From Ktedonobacter sp. SOSP1-85 (lineage in GTDB: Bacteria; Chloroflexota; Ktedonobacteria; Ktedonobacterales; Ktedonobacteraceae), in NCBI RefSeq assembly GCF_016587415.1, contig NZ_BNJI01000001.1:4317501-4381500 (forward strand): a DNA stretch of 64,000 nucleotides. The letters run 5' to 3'. This document shows positions 49,831 through 57,570 of the stretch, one piece after another (position 1 is the first letter of the stretch; every line of letters starts with the position of its first letter). The translations under genes and the position numbers were made by a program. The notes under the pieces are model-generated. The model saw nothing but the letters and a program-made list of their open reading frames with translations, was not told the DNA's origin and made no database searches.

Positions 49831-51297
49831 ATGTCCTTAGCGCAGATTACAGAATCCTCACGGATGCAGGCGAGTGAGGAGATCCGGCGTTTTAGCTGGC
49901 GCTTCCCTTTATTGCTTGTGTGCTTGCTTGCGACCCTGACCTGGCAAGTGGTGATGCGTGTAAACGCGCCCGCGGCCGATACTCCGCTCAGTCTCTTTCT
50001 GGCCTTGTATGTGGGAAGCTTCCTACCTTATGGCCTGGCCTGTGCGTTGATCTTCTGCACGCCAGCGCCGCGAGGTCGCCAGCGTTGGCTGGAGTTGTGT
50101 GCCATCCTGCTGAGTGGACTGCTGATGCGTGCGCTTTTTCTGCCGCTGGAACCCAACCTTTCGCGTGATTCCTGGCGCTACCTCTGGGATGCCAGGGTCA
50201 CATTACTGGGCTATAGTCCCTACGTCTATGCTCCTTTTGATCCCCACTTTGCGCACATACGCGACTTTATCTTTGCGAACAGCCGCTTTCGTACGGCCCC
50301 CTCTATCTACCCCCCCGTGGCGCAGGGTATCTACCTTCTGAGCTATCTCCTGGCGCCGAGCAATCTGCCTTTCCTCAAAGGCATCTTTGTGCTCATGGAT
50401 CTGGTAAGCTGTGGTGGAATCGCCTACTTGCTTGCGCGACGCGGTGGCGATTGGAGCCGCTGCATCCTGTATGCCTGGTGTCCGTTGCCGATCATCGAGT
50501 TTGCGCTCCAGGGTCATGTTGATGCCAGCACCGTCATGTTCTGTGTCCTGGCGGTGGTCTGTGCCCAGGGAAACTGGCGTGGGAGTCGCGTGGCGACTGG
50601 TCTCTTTATCGCCCTGGCCACGCTCACCAAGATCTACCCCATCCTCCTGTTGCTGGTGTTAATGCGGCGTCGTGATTGGGCTATGCTCCTGACCTGCGTG
50701 TTAACGATCTTTCTGGCATATGTGCCATATCTTATCCTGGGGCATGGCCAGGTGCTGGGCTTCTTCTCCACCTATGCGAGCGAGCAGCAGCCAAACGCTG
50801 GCCCGGTCTACCTCATCCTGGCGAAGTTGCAGACCCTCATTCCCAATCTCCTCGCGGCTAAATTGCTCTTCTACGCCAGTGAACTTGTAGTCATGGGAGG
50901 AGTGGCGCTAGGTGTCCTATGGATGCGCTGGCGTAAACGCATCAGCGTTGAAGCAAGCGTACTTGTGCTCTATGGCGCGGTCTTCGCGGCCTCCTCGCAT
51001 ATCTTTCCCTGGTATGTGCCGACGCTCCTGCCCTGGATCACCCTGCTCTTTCCTATAGCGTGGCGCCCTGAGCGGCGGACTCTTAGCATCGGACTGGCAG
51101 CGCTGGCCGCTTGCTACTTTACCTGTGCCACACTAGGCAGCTACTTCGCGCACACCACACCCGACTGGAATCTCTACTACCTCCTTGCCTATCTGCTACC
51201 CTTGTTCCTCCTGGCCTGTGCCGTAGTCCTGGCACGTTGGCGTCATAGACGCATCAGTGGGAAGGGAATACTAGCAGCAACGCCCCTCCACAAGTAA
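49831..51297 (+). CDS. GT87/DUF2029-like membrane glycosyltransferase (GT-C fold)
   Basis: 488 residues with about 10-12 transmembrane helices. The first extracytoplasmic loop (about 105-150) holds NLSRDSWRYLWDARVTLLGYSPYVYAPFD, where Asp and Arg of the GT-C loop sit, as in polyprenyl-phosphate-mannose-dependent mannosyltransferases of the GT87 family. It should transfer mannose from a lipid carrier to a lipid or glycan outside the membrane. GAAAGG lies 11 bases before the ATG. Its nearest relatives in function are lipoglycan enzymes of actinobacteria and Chloroflexota. Confidence 0.78.
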   Translation: MSLAQITESSRMQASEEIRRFSWRFPLLLVCLLATLTWQVVMRVNAPAADTPLSLFLALYVGSFLPYGLACALIFCTPAPRGRQRWLELCAILLSGLLMRALFLPLEPNLSRDSWRYLWDARVTLLGYSPYVYAPFDPHFAHIRDFIFANSRFRTAPSIYPPVAQGIYLLSYLLAPSNLPFLKGIFVLMDLVSCGGIAYLLARRGGDWSRCILYAWCPLPIIEFALQGHVDASTVMFCVLAVVCAQGNWRGSRVATGLFIALATLTKIYPILLLLVLMRRRDWAMLLTCVLTIFLAYVPYLILGHGQVLGFFSTYASEQQPNAGPVYLILAKLQTLIPNLLAAKLLFYASELVVMGGVALGVLWMRWRKRISVEASVLVLYGAVFAASSHIFPWYVPTLLPWITLLFPIAWRPERRTLSIGLAALAACYFTCATLGSYFAHTTPDWNLYYLLAYLLPLFLLACAVVLARWRHRRISGKGILAATPLHK

Positions 51298-51318
51298 ACA
51301 TACCAGTTAAACGTAAGT

Positions 51319-51366
51319 CATCCCAGACTTTTGTCATCCCAAACTTTTGTTATCCCAGACTTTTCA
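51319..51366 (+). repeat. Imperfect 16-bp tandem repeat, three units
   Basis: Units CATCCCAGACTTTTGT, CATCCCAAACTTTTGT and TATCCCAGACTTTTCA in a row (51319-51334, 51335-51350, 51351-51366), just before the palindrome at 51368. Its role is unknown. Confidence 0.7.
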
Positions 51367-51367
51367 C

Positions 51368-51412
51368 AGTACGTGGTGTAAAAATGCCGCAGGCATTTTT
51401 ACACCACGTACT
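51368..51412. terminator. Perfect 21-bp inverted repeat after the GT87 gene
   Basis: Arms 51368-51388 and 51392-51412 with GCA loop. Each arm has five consecutive T or A, giving possible bidirectional termination. It is about 70 bp past the GT87 stop and 150 bp before the next gene on the same strand. Confidence 0.7.
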
Positions 51413-51421
51413 TGAACTCTC

Positions 51422-51444
51422 TGCGAGCCACGTAGTGGCGAGAA
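51422..51444 (+). repeat. Short hairpin module, copy 4
   Basis: TGCGAG, stem CCAC-GTA-GTGG, then CGAGAA. Same design as 27635 and 40621. Confidence 0.4.
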
Positions 51445-51561
51445 GTCTTAAGTACACAAAACGAACTTTTTTTAGGTTGCAAAAGGAGGTATCATTAAGC
51501 GTGTCAGCGAAGAGAGATGTGTGTCTTTTCCTTATGCTCAAACAGAAGTCAGGGAACCTAT

Positions 51562-53181
51562 ATGCAAAACAAACAAACGCAGGAGCGCCCACGTTCCGCG
51601 TCTCCTAAATCTCTATCGAGGGCGGGAGCCATCCTCTTCTCTTCGCTATGGGGACTATGTGCAGGTCTGATAGCAAGCCTTCTGGCCGTGGTTACCATGG
51701 GCGTGCTGTTCTTCGTTGCTGGCACGCCAACGCCCCCGGAGCTATTCGGGGATTATGTCCTCAAACATATTGATGTTGGCACCTTTATCCGGCTCTTAAT
51801 CATGTTCTCTCCCAACTCGAAGACGACGCCGCTTGGACTGGCCCTGCTGGCCATGATCGCCATTGGCACTGTGTTAGGCCTGGTATATGCCTTCCTGGTC
51901 CGGGTGCGGCTCCCCGCGCAAGGTGCGCGACCAGGGCGTAGAGAGTGGGTCGTCGCGCTGCTGCTGACCCTGCTTATGACCCTCACCGGTGTATTGCTCT
52001 TCAATGAAGAGGTGCGGCAGAACCATTACGGTCTACCTGTCCTATGGGCAACCATCGCGACTGACCTGGCATTCCTACTCGATTTCGCTGTGTACGGTAT
52101 CGCGCTCTGTCTCCTCTACCGCCTGCTCCTGCCAAAGCAAGCGGCTGAGAACGAGGAAGAGGGTGTACGCAGGCGCAGGCAGGCGCTCTCGCGTGTGGGC
52201 GTGGCCGCGCTGGGCCTGGTGAGCGCGGGCGGTGCGGCGGGCCTGCTGCGAGGCTACCTCAACGAATACGCGGCCTATGATGGCGTCAAGACGGTCTCCA
52301 ATGGCGAGAAGACCGTTCCCATTACGCCTAATGACGGACACTATATCGTCACGCAGAACACTGTTGACCCCAATCCCAATATTAACCTGTGGCGCCTGGA
52401 GGTGAATGGGCTGGTCAAGCGCGGAGGCACCTATACCTATGACGAGGTGCAGCGCTTGCCCTCGACCTCGCGCGCGATCACCCTGGAGTGTATCGCCAAT
52501 GGTCCAGGCGGGCATTTGATGGGAACCGCCGTCTGGCAGGGAGTCACACTCAAAACCTTGCTTGAGCAGCATGGAGGCGCGCAGCCCGAGGCCACGCATG
52601 TCGCCTTCTATAGCGTCGATGGCTATACCGTCAGCCTACCGCTCAAAGAGGTCCTGGAGGCGGATGCCCTGCTCGCCTGGCGTATGAATGGAGCAGAGGT
52701 TCCGCAGAAGCATGGCTACCCCATGCGTGTGTTGGTTCCTGGTCGCTATGGTGAGGAGAATCCCAAGTGGCTCACGCGCGTCGAGCTGACCAATCATTTT
52801 GTCGGTGGCCTCTATTCAGATCAGGGTTGGTATAATGGTCCGTTGCACATGACCAGCCGCATCGACTATCCACGAGAACGCGTGGCCTTGGGAGCAAGCG
52901 TCGAGGTTGGTGGCATCGCCTATGGGGGCGACAAGGACGTCCAGCGTGTCGAGGTTAGCGTCGACGATGGACAGACATGGAATGATGCCACGCTCACCAC
53001 GCGGCTCTCCAAAGATGCCTGGGTCTTCTGGACCTGGCAGTGGAGGCCGCAGCAGGCTGGCCGCTACACGCTGGCCTGTCGGATGACCAACGGCGTAGGC
53101 GAGGTGCAAACGGGGAAGATTCAAGGCACGGTCCCCAAAGGCTCGACCGGCTACCACAAGGTCACTATTGAGGTGAAGTAA
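51562..53181 (+). CDS. Membrane-anchored molybdopterin-dependent oxidoreductase (sulfite oxidase/YedY-like)
   Basis: 539 residues from the ATG at 51562, with AGGGAA six bases upstream. Five hydrophobic segments lie at about 22-52, 90-113, 128-147, 156-184 and 210-230. The soluble part follows: a sulfite-oxidase-like molybdopterin domain with Cys310 (molybdenum ligand) in RAITLECIANGPGGHLMGTAVWQGVTLKTLLE, a GGLYSDQGW-type segment, and a C-terminal dimerisation-type domain. YedY/MsrP enzymes reduce oxidised methionines using electrons from a membrane partner. The fused membrane segments may carry electrons themselves, though no haem His pair is clear. Usual enzymes are soluble and secreted, so the fusion is notable. 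Confidence 0.82.
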   Translation: MQNKQTQERPRSASPKSLSRAGAILFSSLWGLCAGLIASLLAVVTMGVLFFVAGTPTPPELFGDYVLKHIDVGTFIRLLIMFSPNSKTTPLGLALLAMIAIGTVLGLVYAFLVRVRLPAQGARPGRREWVVALLLTLLMTLTGVLLFNEEVRQNHYGLPVLWATIATDLAFLLDFAVYGIALCLLYRLLLPKQAAENEEEGVRRRRQALSRVGVAALGLVSAGGAAGLLRGYLNEYAAYDGVKTVSNGEKTVPITPNDGHYIVTQNTVDPNPNINLWRLEVNGLVKRGGTYTYDEVQRLPSTSRAITLECIANGPGGHLMGTAVWQGVTLKTLLEQHGGAQPEATHVAFYSVDGYTVSLPLKEVLEADALLAWRMNGAEVPQKHGYPMRVLVPGRYGEENPKWLTRVELTNHFVGGLYSDQGWYNGPLHMTSRIDYPRERVALGASVEVGGIAYGGDKDVQRVEVSVDDGQTWNDATLTTRLSKDAWVFWTWQWRPQQAGRYTLACRMTNGVGEVQTGKIQGTVPKGSTGYHKVTIEVK

Positions 53182-53186
53182 AACAA

Positions 53187-53234
53187 AAAGAGAGAGGGTG
53201 TGGAGGCGACGCTGCCTCCACACCCTCTCTCTTT
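53187..53234. terminator. 21-bp inverted repeat between convergent genes
   Basis: Arms 53187-53207 and 53214-53234 with loop GACGCT, 5 bp past the molybdopterin-gene stop. The right arm ends CTTTG, close to the stop of the convergent osmoprotectant gene. Confidence 0.75.
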
Positions 53235-53247
53235 GTAATGTGTTTGC

Positions 53248-54201
53248 TTAGAGCAGGCCCTGTTGCTTCAGGAAATCGGTGGCGACCAGGGTCACAGCAC
53301 GTGAGACCGAGGCTCCATCGCTTTTCTTCTGCGCCACCTGGGTCTGCAACTGAATGCTGACATCGGTGGTCAGTTTGGGCGCCAGGGGATTGAGCACCGA
53401 GGCGATATCAGGATACTTCTGGGCGATATCGTTGCGCACCACGGGGGCGGGATTGAAGGCCGGGAAGCCGTTCTTATCGTCCTTCAAGAAGACGAAGCCA
53501 CCCTGGGGCACGGTCGCGTCCGTACCGTAGCAGACGGTGATCTGGGCCTTGTCGCTCTTTACAGCGTCGAAGCCCAGAGCATAGTCGACGGTCTGAGTGC
53601 TCTTGAAGCTCTTGGTGGTGAGACCATAGACCTTCTGTAGACCGTCAACGAACGAGACACCATCGCTGGGTGAGGTCAGCGCCAACTGTGAGGCCTTGGC
53701 CTTCACATCCGAGATGGAGGTGAGGTTGAGCTTCTGCGCGGTCTCTTTCGAGGTGCAGAGCGCATAGCCATCATTGAGCGGGGCTGCATCCAGCCAGGTC
53801 AATTTATAGTTCGTATTGAAGCCATCCTTCACCGCCTGGTAATCCTTCTGGGGATCATAGGTGGTGGGCACCTGCAACTTGTTCAGGCCAGTGGCAGTGA
53901 ACTCAGGATAGATATCGATTGAGCCACTACTGATGGCCTGAAATACGATATTGCTATTGCCCAGGGCGGGTTTCTCCGTGACCTTGTAGCCAGCTTTTTG
54001 CAGCAGGAGCGTATACATCTTGGTGAGCAACTGCGACTCTACGTCCAGTTTGCCGCCGACGACGAGGTTGCCCTTGGGCGTGCTGCCGCTGCCAGTGTTG
54101 CTGGAGGATGAATTGCCGCTCGTGCCACAGGCCGAGAGCAGCATCAGCAGGACCAGGATCAAGGCCCCAGCAGATTTGATTTTCAGTGAACGTAAGGACA
54201 T
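53248..54201 (-). CDS. Osmoprotectant (glycine betaine/choline-type) ABC substrate-binding lipoprotein
   Basis: 317 residues from the ATG at 54199-54201, preceded by AAGGAGA. A lipoprotein signal ends in lipobox LLSAC, with Cys25. The mature protein is a periplasmic-binding fold of the OpuAC/ProX/OsmX type: GGKLDVESQLLTKMYTLLLQKAGYKV, IDIYPEFTATGLNKLQ and VVRNDIAQKYPDIASVLNPLA. It binds quaternary amines such as glycine betaine, choline or carnitine and gives them to the two permeases encoded upstream. Last gene of the operon. Which ligand it prefers cannot be told. Confidence 0.88.
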   Translation of the reverse strand: MSLRSLKIKSAGALILVLLMLLSACGTSGNSSSSNTGSGSTPKGNLVVGGKLDVESQLLTKMYTLLLQKAGYKVTEKPALGNSNIVFQAISSGSIDIYPEFTATGLNKLQVPTTYDPQKDYQAVKDGFNTNYKLTWLDAAPLNDGYALCTSKETAQKLNLTSISDVKAKASQLALTSPSDGVSFVDGLQKVYGLTTKSFKSTQTVDYALGFDAVKSDKAQITVCYGTDATVPQGGFVFLKDDKNGFPAFNPAPVVRNDIAQKYPDIASVLNPLAPKLTTDVSIQLQTQVAQKKSDGASVSRAVTLVATDFLKQQGLL

Positions 54202-54285
54202 AAAAAAACTTCTCCTTGTTTGGAAAATCACAAAGAATAGATCGCGTCTCCTCTCCAGGGAAGAAGAGCAAACACGAGGGATCGA

Positions 54286-54954
54286 TCAGGAAACCTGAGA
54301 CTGTGGCGTGCCGCTTGCCTCGCGCAACCCTGCGGGAGTGAGCACACGTTGCAGAATCTCCATGAAGCCCTCTACAATCAAGGCGATAATCGCGACCGGG
54401 ATCGCACCAGCGAGAATCTCGGTGTTGTCGAGCTTGTAGAGGCCATCGACAATATAGACGCCATACCCATCGGCACCAATAAAGGCGGCAAGCGTCGCGG
54501 TAGCAATAATCTGGATCGCGGACGTGCGAATGCCGGCGGCAATAATGGGCATCACGAGTGGGGCCTGGACGCGGCGAATAATTTGCCAGGTCGTCATGCC
54601 CATACCCCTGGCGGCGTCGATCATGGCCGCATCGATGCTACGCAGCCCGGTATAAGTATTGAGCAAAATGGGTGGAATACCTAGAATAATCAGTGCCACT
54701 GCCGCAGGTGTAAAGCCCAGGCCTAGATAGGGCAGAACCGCGATTAAGAAGGCGATGATCGGGATGGCGCGCATCAAGCCACTGAGGTTGATGGCGATAA
54801 AGCCTAGAATGGCGCTGCGTGAGACCACGACCCCCAGGCCGACACCGATCACAATAGCGATCACAATGGTAAAGGCGCAGATTTGCAGGTAGGTCGTCGT
54901 CTCATAGAGAAAGTTATGCGACGGATCGGCGATATAATTCCAGATGCTGTTCAT
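54286..54954 (-). CDS. Osmoprotectant ABC transporter permease (OpuCD-like)
   Basis: 222 residues, about five to six helices. The ABC permease EAA loop appears in DAARGMGMTTWQIIRRVQAPL and the opening TYLQICAFTIVIAIVIGVGLGVV fits binding-protein-dependent permeases. It lies 24 bp after the first permease and 84 bp before the binding-protein gene. Confidence 0.88.
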   Translation of the reverse strand: MNSIWNYIADPSHNFLYETTTYLQICAFTIVIAIVIGVGLGVVVSRSAILGFIAINLSGLMRAIPIIAFLIAVLPYLGLGFTPAAVALIILGIPPILLNTYTGLRSIDAAMIDAARGMGMTTWQIIRRVQAPLVMPIIAAGIRTSAIQIIATATLAAFIGADGYGVYIVDGLYKLDNTEILAGAIPVAIIALIVEGFMEILQRVLTPAGLREASGTPQSQVS

Positions 54955-54978
54955 ACGTAAGACCTCTCTTCCTCTCCC

Positions 54979-55635
54979 TTATGCCACCGAAAGCGCGCTA
55001 CGACCACGGTTGAGCAGGGTTTGTACGCCCAGCAGTAGCAGGTCGGTCACAATCGCGAACAGGCTGAGCAGAATGGCTCCCGCCAGGACAGCATCCATAT
55101 CGCGGCTGGTGATGTTTTTAAAGATCAGGTCGCCCAGGCCGCCCTCACCTACCAGGGATGCCAGGGCCGCGATACCGATAATGGTTACCGTCGCGATGCG
55201 TATGCCCGCGATAATTACCGGTAGCGCCAGGGGTAGGGTCACGCGAAAGAGGAGCTGCGTTCCGTTCATACCCATCGCGCGCGCCGTCTCAATTAAGAGC
55301 GGATCAATGCCATTGAGCGCGGCGGAGGTGTTGCGGATCAGCACCAGTTGTGTGTAGAGAATGAGCGGAATAATAGCCGTCGTAAAGCTCAGACCCGTAA
55401 TGGAGATGAGCACCCCTAGCAAGGCCAGGCCGGGAATGGTATACAGCAGGTCCATAAACGTAATCACCGGCAGCGCCAGCTTGCGATAGCGCGATATCAG
55501 GATTCCAAGTGGGATCGCGATAACCAGCGAGATCAGCATACTAACTCCCACCAGGAAGGCGTGTTGTGAAAGCAGGTTTGGGATGCTCTCCGGGTCCGTC
55601 AAATCATAATTGTAAGCGCTCAGTAAATAATGCAT
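54979..55635 (-). CDS. Osmoprotectant ABC transporter permease (OpuCB-like)
   Basis: 218 residues, five to six helices, with the EAA loop ETARAMGMNGTQLLFRVTLPLALP. It probably forms a heterodimer with the second permease. It follows the ATPase gene by 70 bp. Confidence 0.88.
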   Translation of the reverse strand: MHYLLSAYNYDLTDPESIPNLLSQHAFLVGVSMLISLVIAIPLGILISRYRKLALPVITFMDLLYTIPGLALLGVLISITGLSFTTAIIPLILYTQLVLIRNTSAALNGIDPLLIETARAMGMNGTQLLFRVTLPLALPVIIAGIRIATVTIIGIAALASLVGEGGLGDLIFKNITSRDMDAVLAGAILLSLFAIVTDLLLLGVQTLLNRGRSALSVA

Positions 55636-55705
55636 AACACTCCTCGTCCTTCAAAAGCGCAATGGAATACATCATCGCGGCATATATAAGCCTTGCGAGA
55701 CAGAA

Positions 55706-56725
55706 TCAGGCGCGAGACCCTTCTGGCTGGTTAGGTTGGGACTGCTGGCCGCGATGACGTGAAATCTCGCGGTTAATGCTGGCAAGGGTGATGTTGCCTT
55801 GAGGTTGAGTGGAGTCAGAGTTGGTGACGGTGAGTGCGGGAGAGCCGGTGGAGAGGAGTTGAAGCATTGCATCAAGCAGAGTTGCATCTGGTGAGCAGGT
55901 AGCCGCATCGCCCCAGTGTGCCGACGAAACCGCCTCAGGCCGGTTATCAAGCGCTGTTGAAACGGGCAGGTATTGTAGCTGGCGTAGAGTATTATCCGCG
56001 CCCACGAGCTGGCTGACAAACCCATTAGCAGGACGCGCGAGCAGTTCCACAGGCGAGCCAATCTGTACCAGCTTGCCCTCAGACATGACGGCGATCTGGT
56101 CGCCCAGCTTAAATGCCTCATCGATATCATGCGAGACGAAAAGAATGGTCTTATGTACGTCGCGTTGAATGCGCTGAAGTTCGTCCTGCATGCGCGCACG
56201 TGTAATTGCGTCCAGGGCGCCAAAGGGCTCGTCCATGAGCAGAATCGCCGGGTCGGTAGCCAGGGCGCGGGCCAGGCCAACACGCTGCTGCTGCCCGCCA
56301 GAGAGCTGGCGCGGGAAGCGCTTGCGATAATCCGCTGGTGGCAGTCCCACCAGGTCCAGTAGCTCATCAACGCGCTTGTTGAGGCGCTGTTTCTCCCAGC
56401 CTCCCGCGATTTCAGCGGTGACGCGGACATTTTCCCCTACCGTCATATGCGGGAAGAGACCCACCTGCTGAATAACATAGCCAATGCGGCGGCGCAACTG
56501 GATCGTGTTCTCCTTGAGCACATCCTTCCCATCAATGATGATCGCACCCGAGGTTGGCTCAATCAAACGATTCACCATACGCAGAAGGGTGGTCTTGCCG
56601 GAGCCAGAGGTGCCAACAAGCACGCAGGTGCTTCCTTCAGGTACTTCAAAGCTAACGGCATCGACGGCCGGTTTTTGCGTTTTGGGATAGAGCTTGGTAA
56701 TTTCTTGAAAGGCAATGGTTGCCAT
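55706..56725 (-). CDS. Osmoprotectant ABC transporter ATP-binding protein (OpuCA-like)
   Basis: 339 residues. Walker A VGTSGSGKTT, signature LSGGQQQRVGLARAL, Walker B ILLMDEPFGALD and switch His in FVSHDIDEAF are intact. The C-terminal 90 residues (after about 240) hold only one recognisable CBS-like unit (WGDAATCSPDATLLDAMLQLLSTG), where OpuCA/ProV proteins have a CBS pair that senses ionic strength. The sensor may be simplified. First gene of the four-gene operon. Confidence 0.88.
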   Translation of the reverse strand: MATIAFQEITKLYPKTQKPAVDAVSFEVPEGSTCVLVGTSGSGKTTLLRMVNRLIEPTSGAIIIDGKDVLKENTIQLRRRIGYVIQQVGLFPHMTVGENVRVTAEIAGGWEKQRLNKRVDELLDLVGLPPADYRKRFPRQLSGGQQQRVGLARALATDPAILLMDEPFGALDAITRARMQDELQRIQRDVHKTILFVSHDIDEAFKLGDQIAVMSEGKLVQIGSPVELLARPANGFVSQLVGADNTLRQLQYLPVSTALDNRPEAVSSAHWGDAATCSPDATLLDAMLQLLSTGSPALTVTNSDSTQPQGNITLASINREISRHRGQQSQPNQPEGSRA

Positions 56726-56918
56726 AAATAAAACAACTCCCTCGTCTTAGCTTACTATCTTTAAAATACCGAAAAGACCAATAGCCCCGGGCTAGCTGGC
56801 ACAGAAAATTGCTCACCAGAGTCTATAACACAATGGATGAGCCATTTTATGCCCAAAAAACCTCTCTATATTATACGAGACGGCTTATAATTTGGTTGAG
56901 ATATGTCGTTGCCAGGCG

Positions 56919-56976
56919 GCTAGCAAGCAAAAAGCAGCGGGAGGGCTTGCCCTCCCGCTGCTTTTTGCTTGCTAGC
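56919..56976. terminator. Perfect 28-bp inverted repeat after the cupredoxin gene
   Basis: Arms 56919-56946 and 56949-56976, loop TT. The last base of the right arm is the first base of the stop codon of the cupredoxin gene. It separates that gene from the osmoprotectant operon. Confidence 0.78.
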
Positions 56977-57353
56977 TATTTCACCACGACAGTAAGATTC
57001 ATTCCTGGATGGACGGTGCAGTAGAAGTGAAAGGTGCCGGCGGTATTAAAGGGGCCAACGGCCTGACTATCGTTCCCATTAAATTGGACATTGACCTGAG
57101 GAGCGCCATTTTCGGTAAGGGCCTTGGCCGTGTTATCCTGCCAGGTCCCATTCGCGACAACGTGTACCATGGAGACATCATTGACAATATTGACCTTCTC
57201 GCCTTTATGGATGGTGATGGAGGCGGGTTCAAAGGTCAGTTCTTTCATATGGACGCTATTGGGGAGGTTGCTCGTGTTGCCTCCCGTAGCGCAGGCCGCA
57301 AAGAGCGTGGCGACTGTGCAGCAAAGGAGGAGTAGCGCGATTAGCTTTTTCAC
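56976..57353 (-). CDS. Plastocyanin-like cupredoxin lipoprotein
   Basis: 125 residues. The lipobox LFAAC gives Cys21 as the lipid-anchored residue. The cupredoxin beta-sandwich carries type-1 copper ligands His64 (VSMVHVV), Cys112, His115 and Met118 in FHFYCTVHPGMNLTVVVK. It should carry single electrons at the outer face of the membrane, perhaps to a terminal oxidase; no oxidase is in this window. Starts 217 bp from the stop of the kinase gene on the same strand. Confidence 0.88.
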   Translation of the reverse strand: MKKLIALLLLCCTVATLFAACATGGNTSNLPNSVHMKELTFEPASITIHKGEKVNIVNDVSMVHVVANGTWQDNTAKALTENGAPQVNVQFNGNDSQAVGPFNTAGTFHFYCTVHPGMNLTVVVK

Positions 57354-57570
57354 AGTTTGAGAATCTCCTGGAAATTAATAGAATGGCAGGGCCTACCCAC
57401 AAGGCGGCACCCTGCGCAGATAGCGTGCTTTTATTATTCTGGTCCTATTATAAGTATCGATCAGTATCGGTGTCTACCTGAGAATAGTTCAATTCGCACC
57501 TGAAAAACTATCAGGTAAGTACCCGAGATACACGATAGCCAGTAAGTAGCCGCGTACGCCAGGAGCGGGC

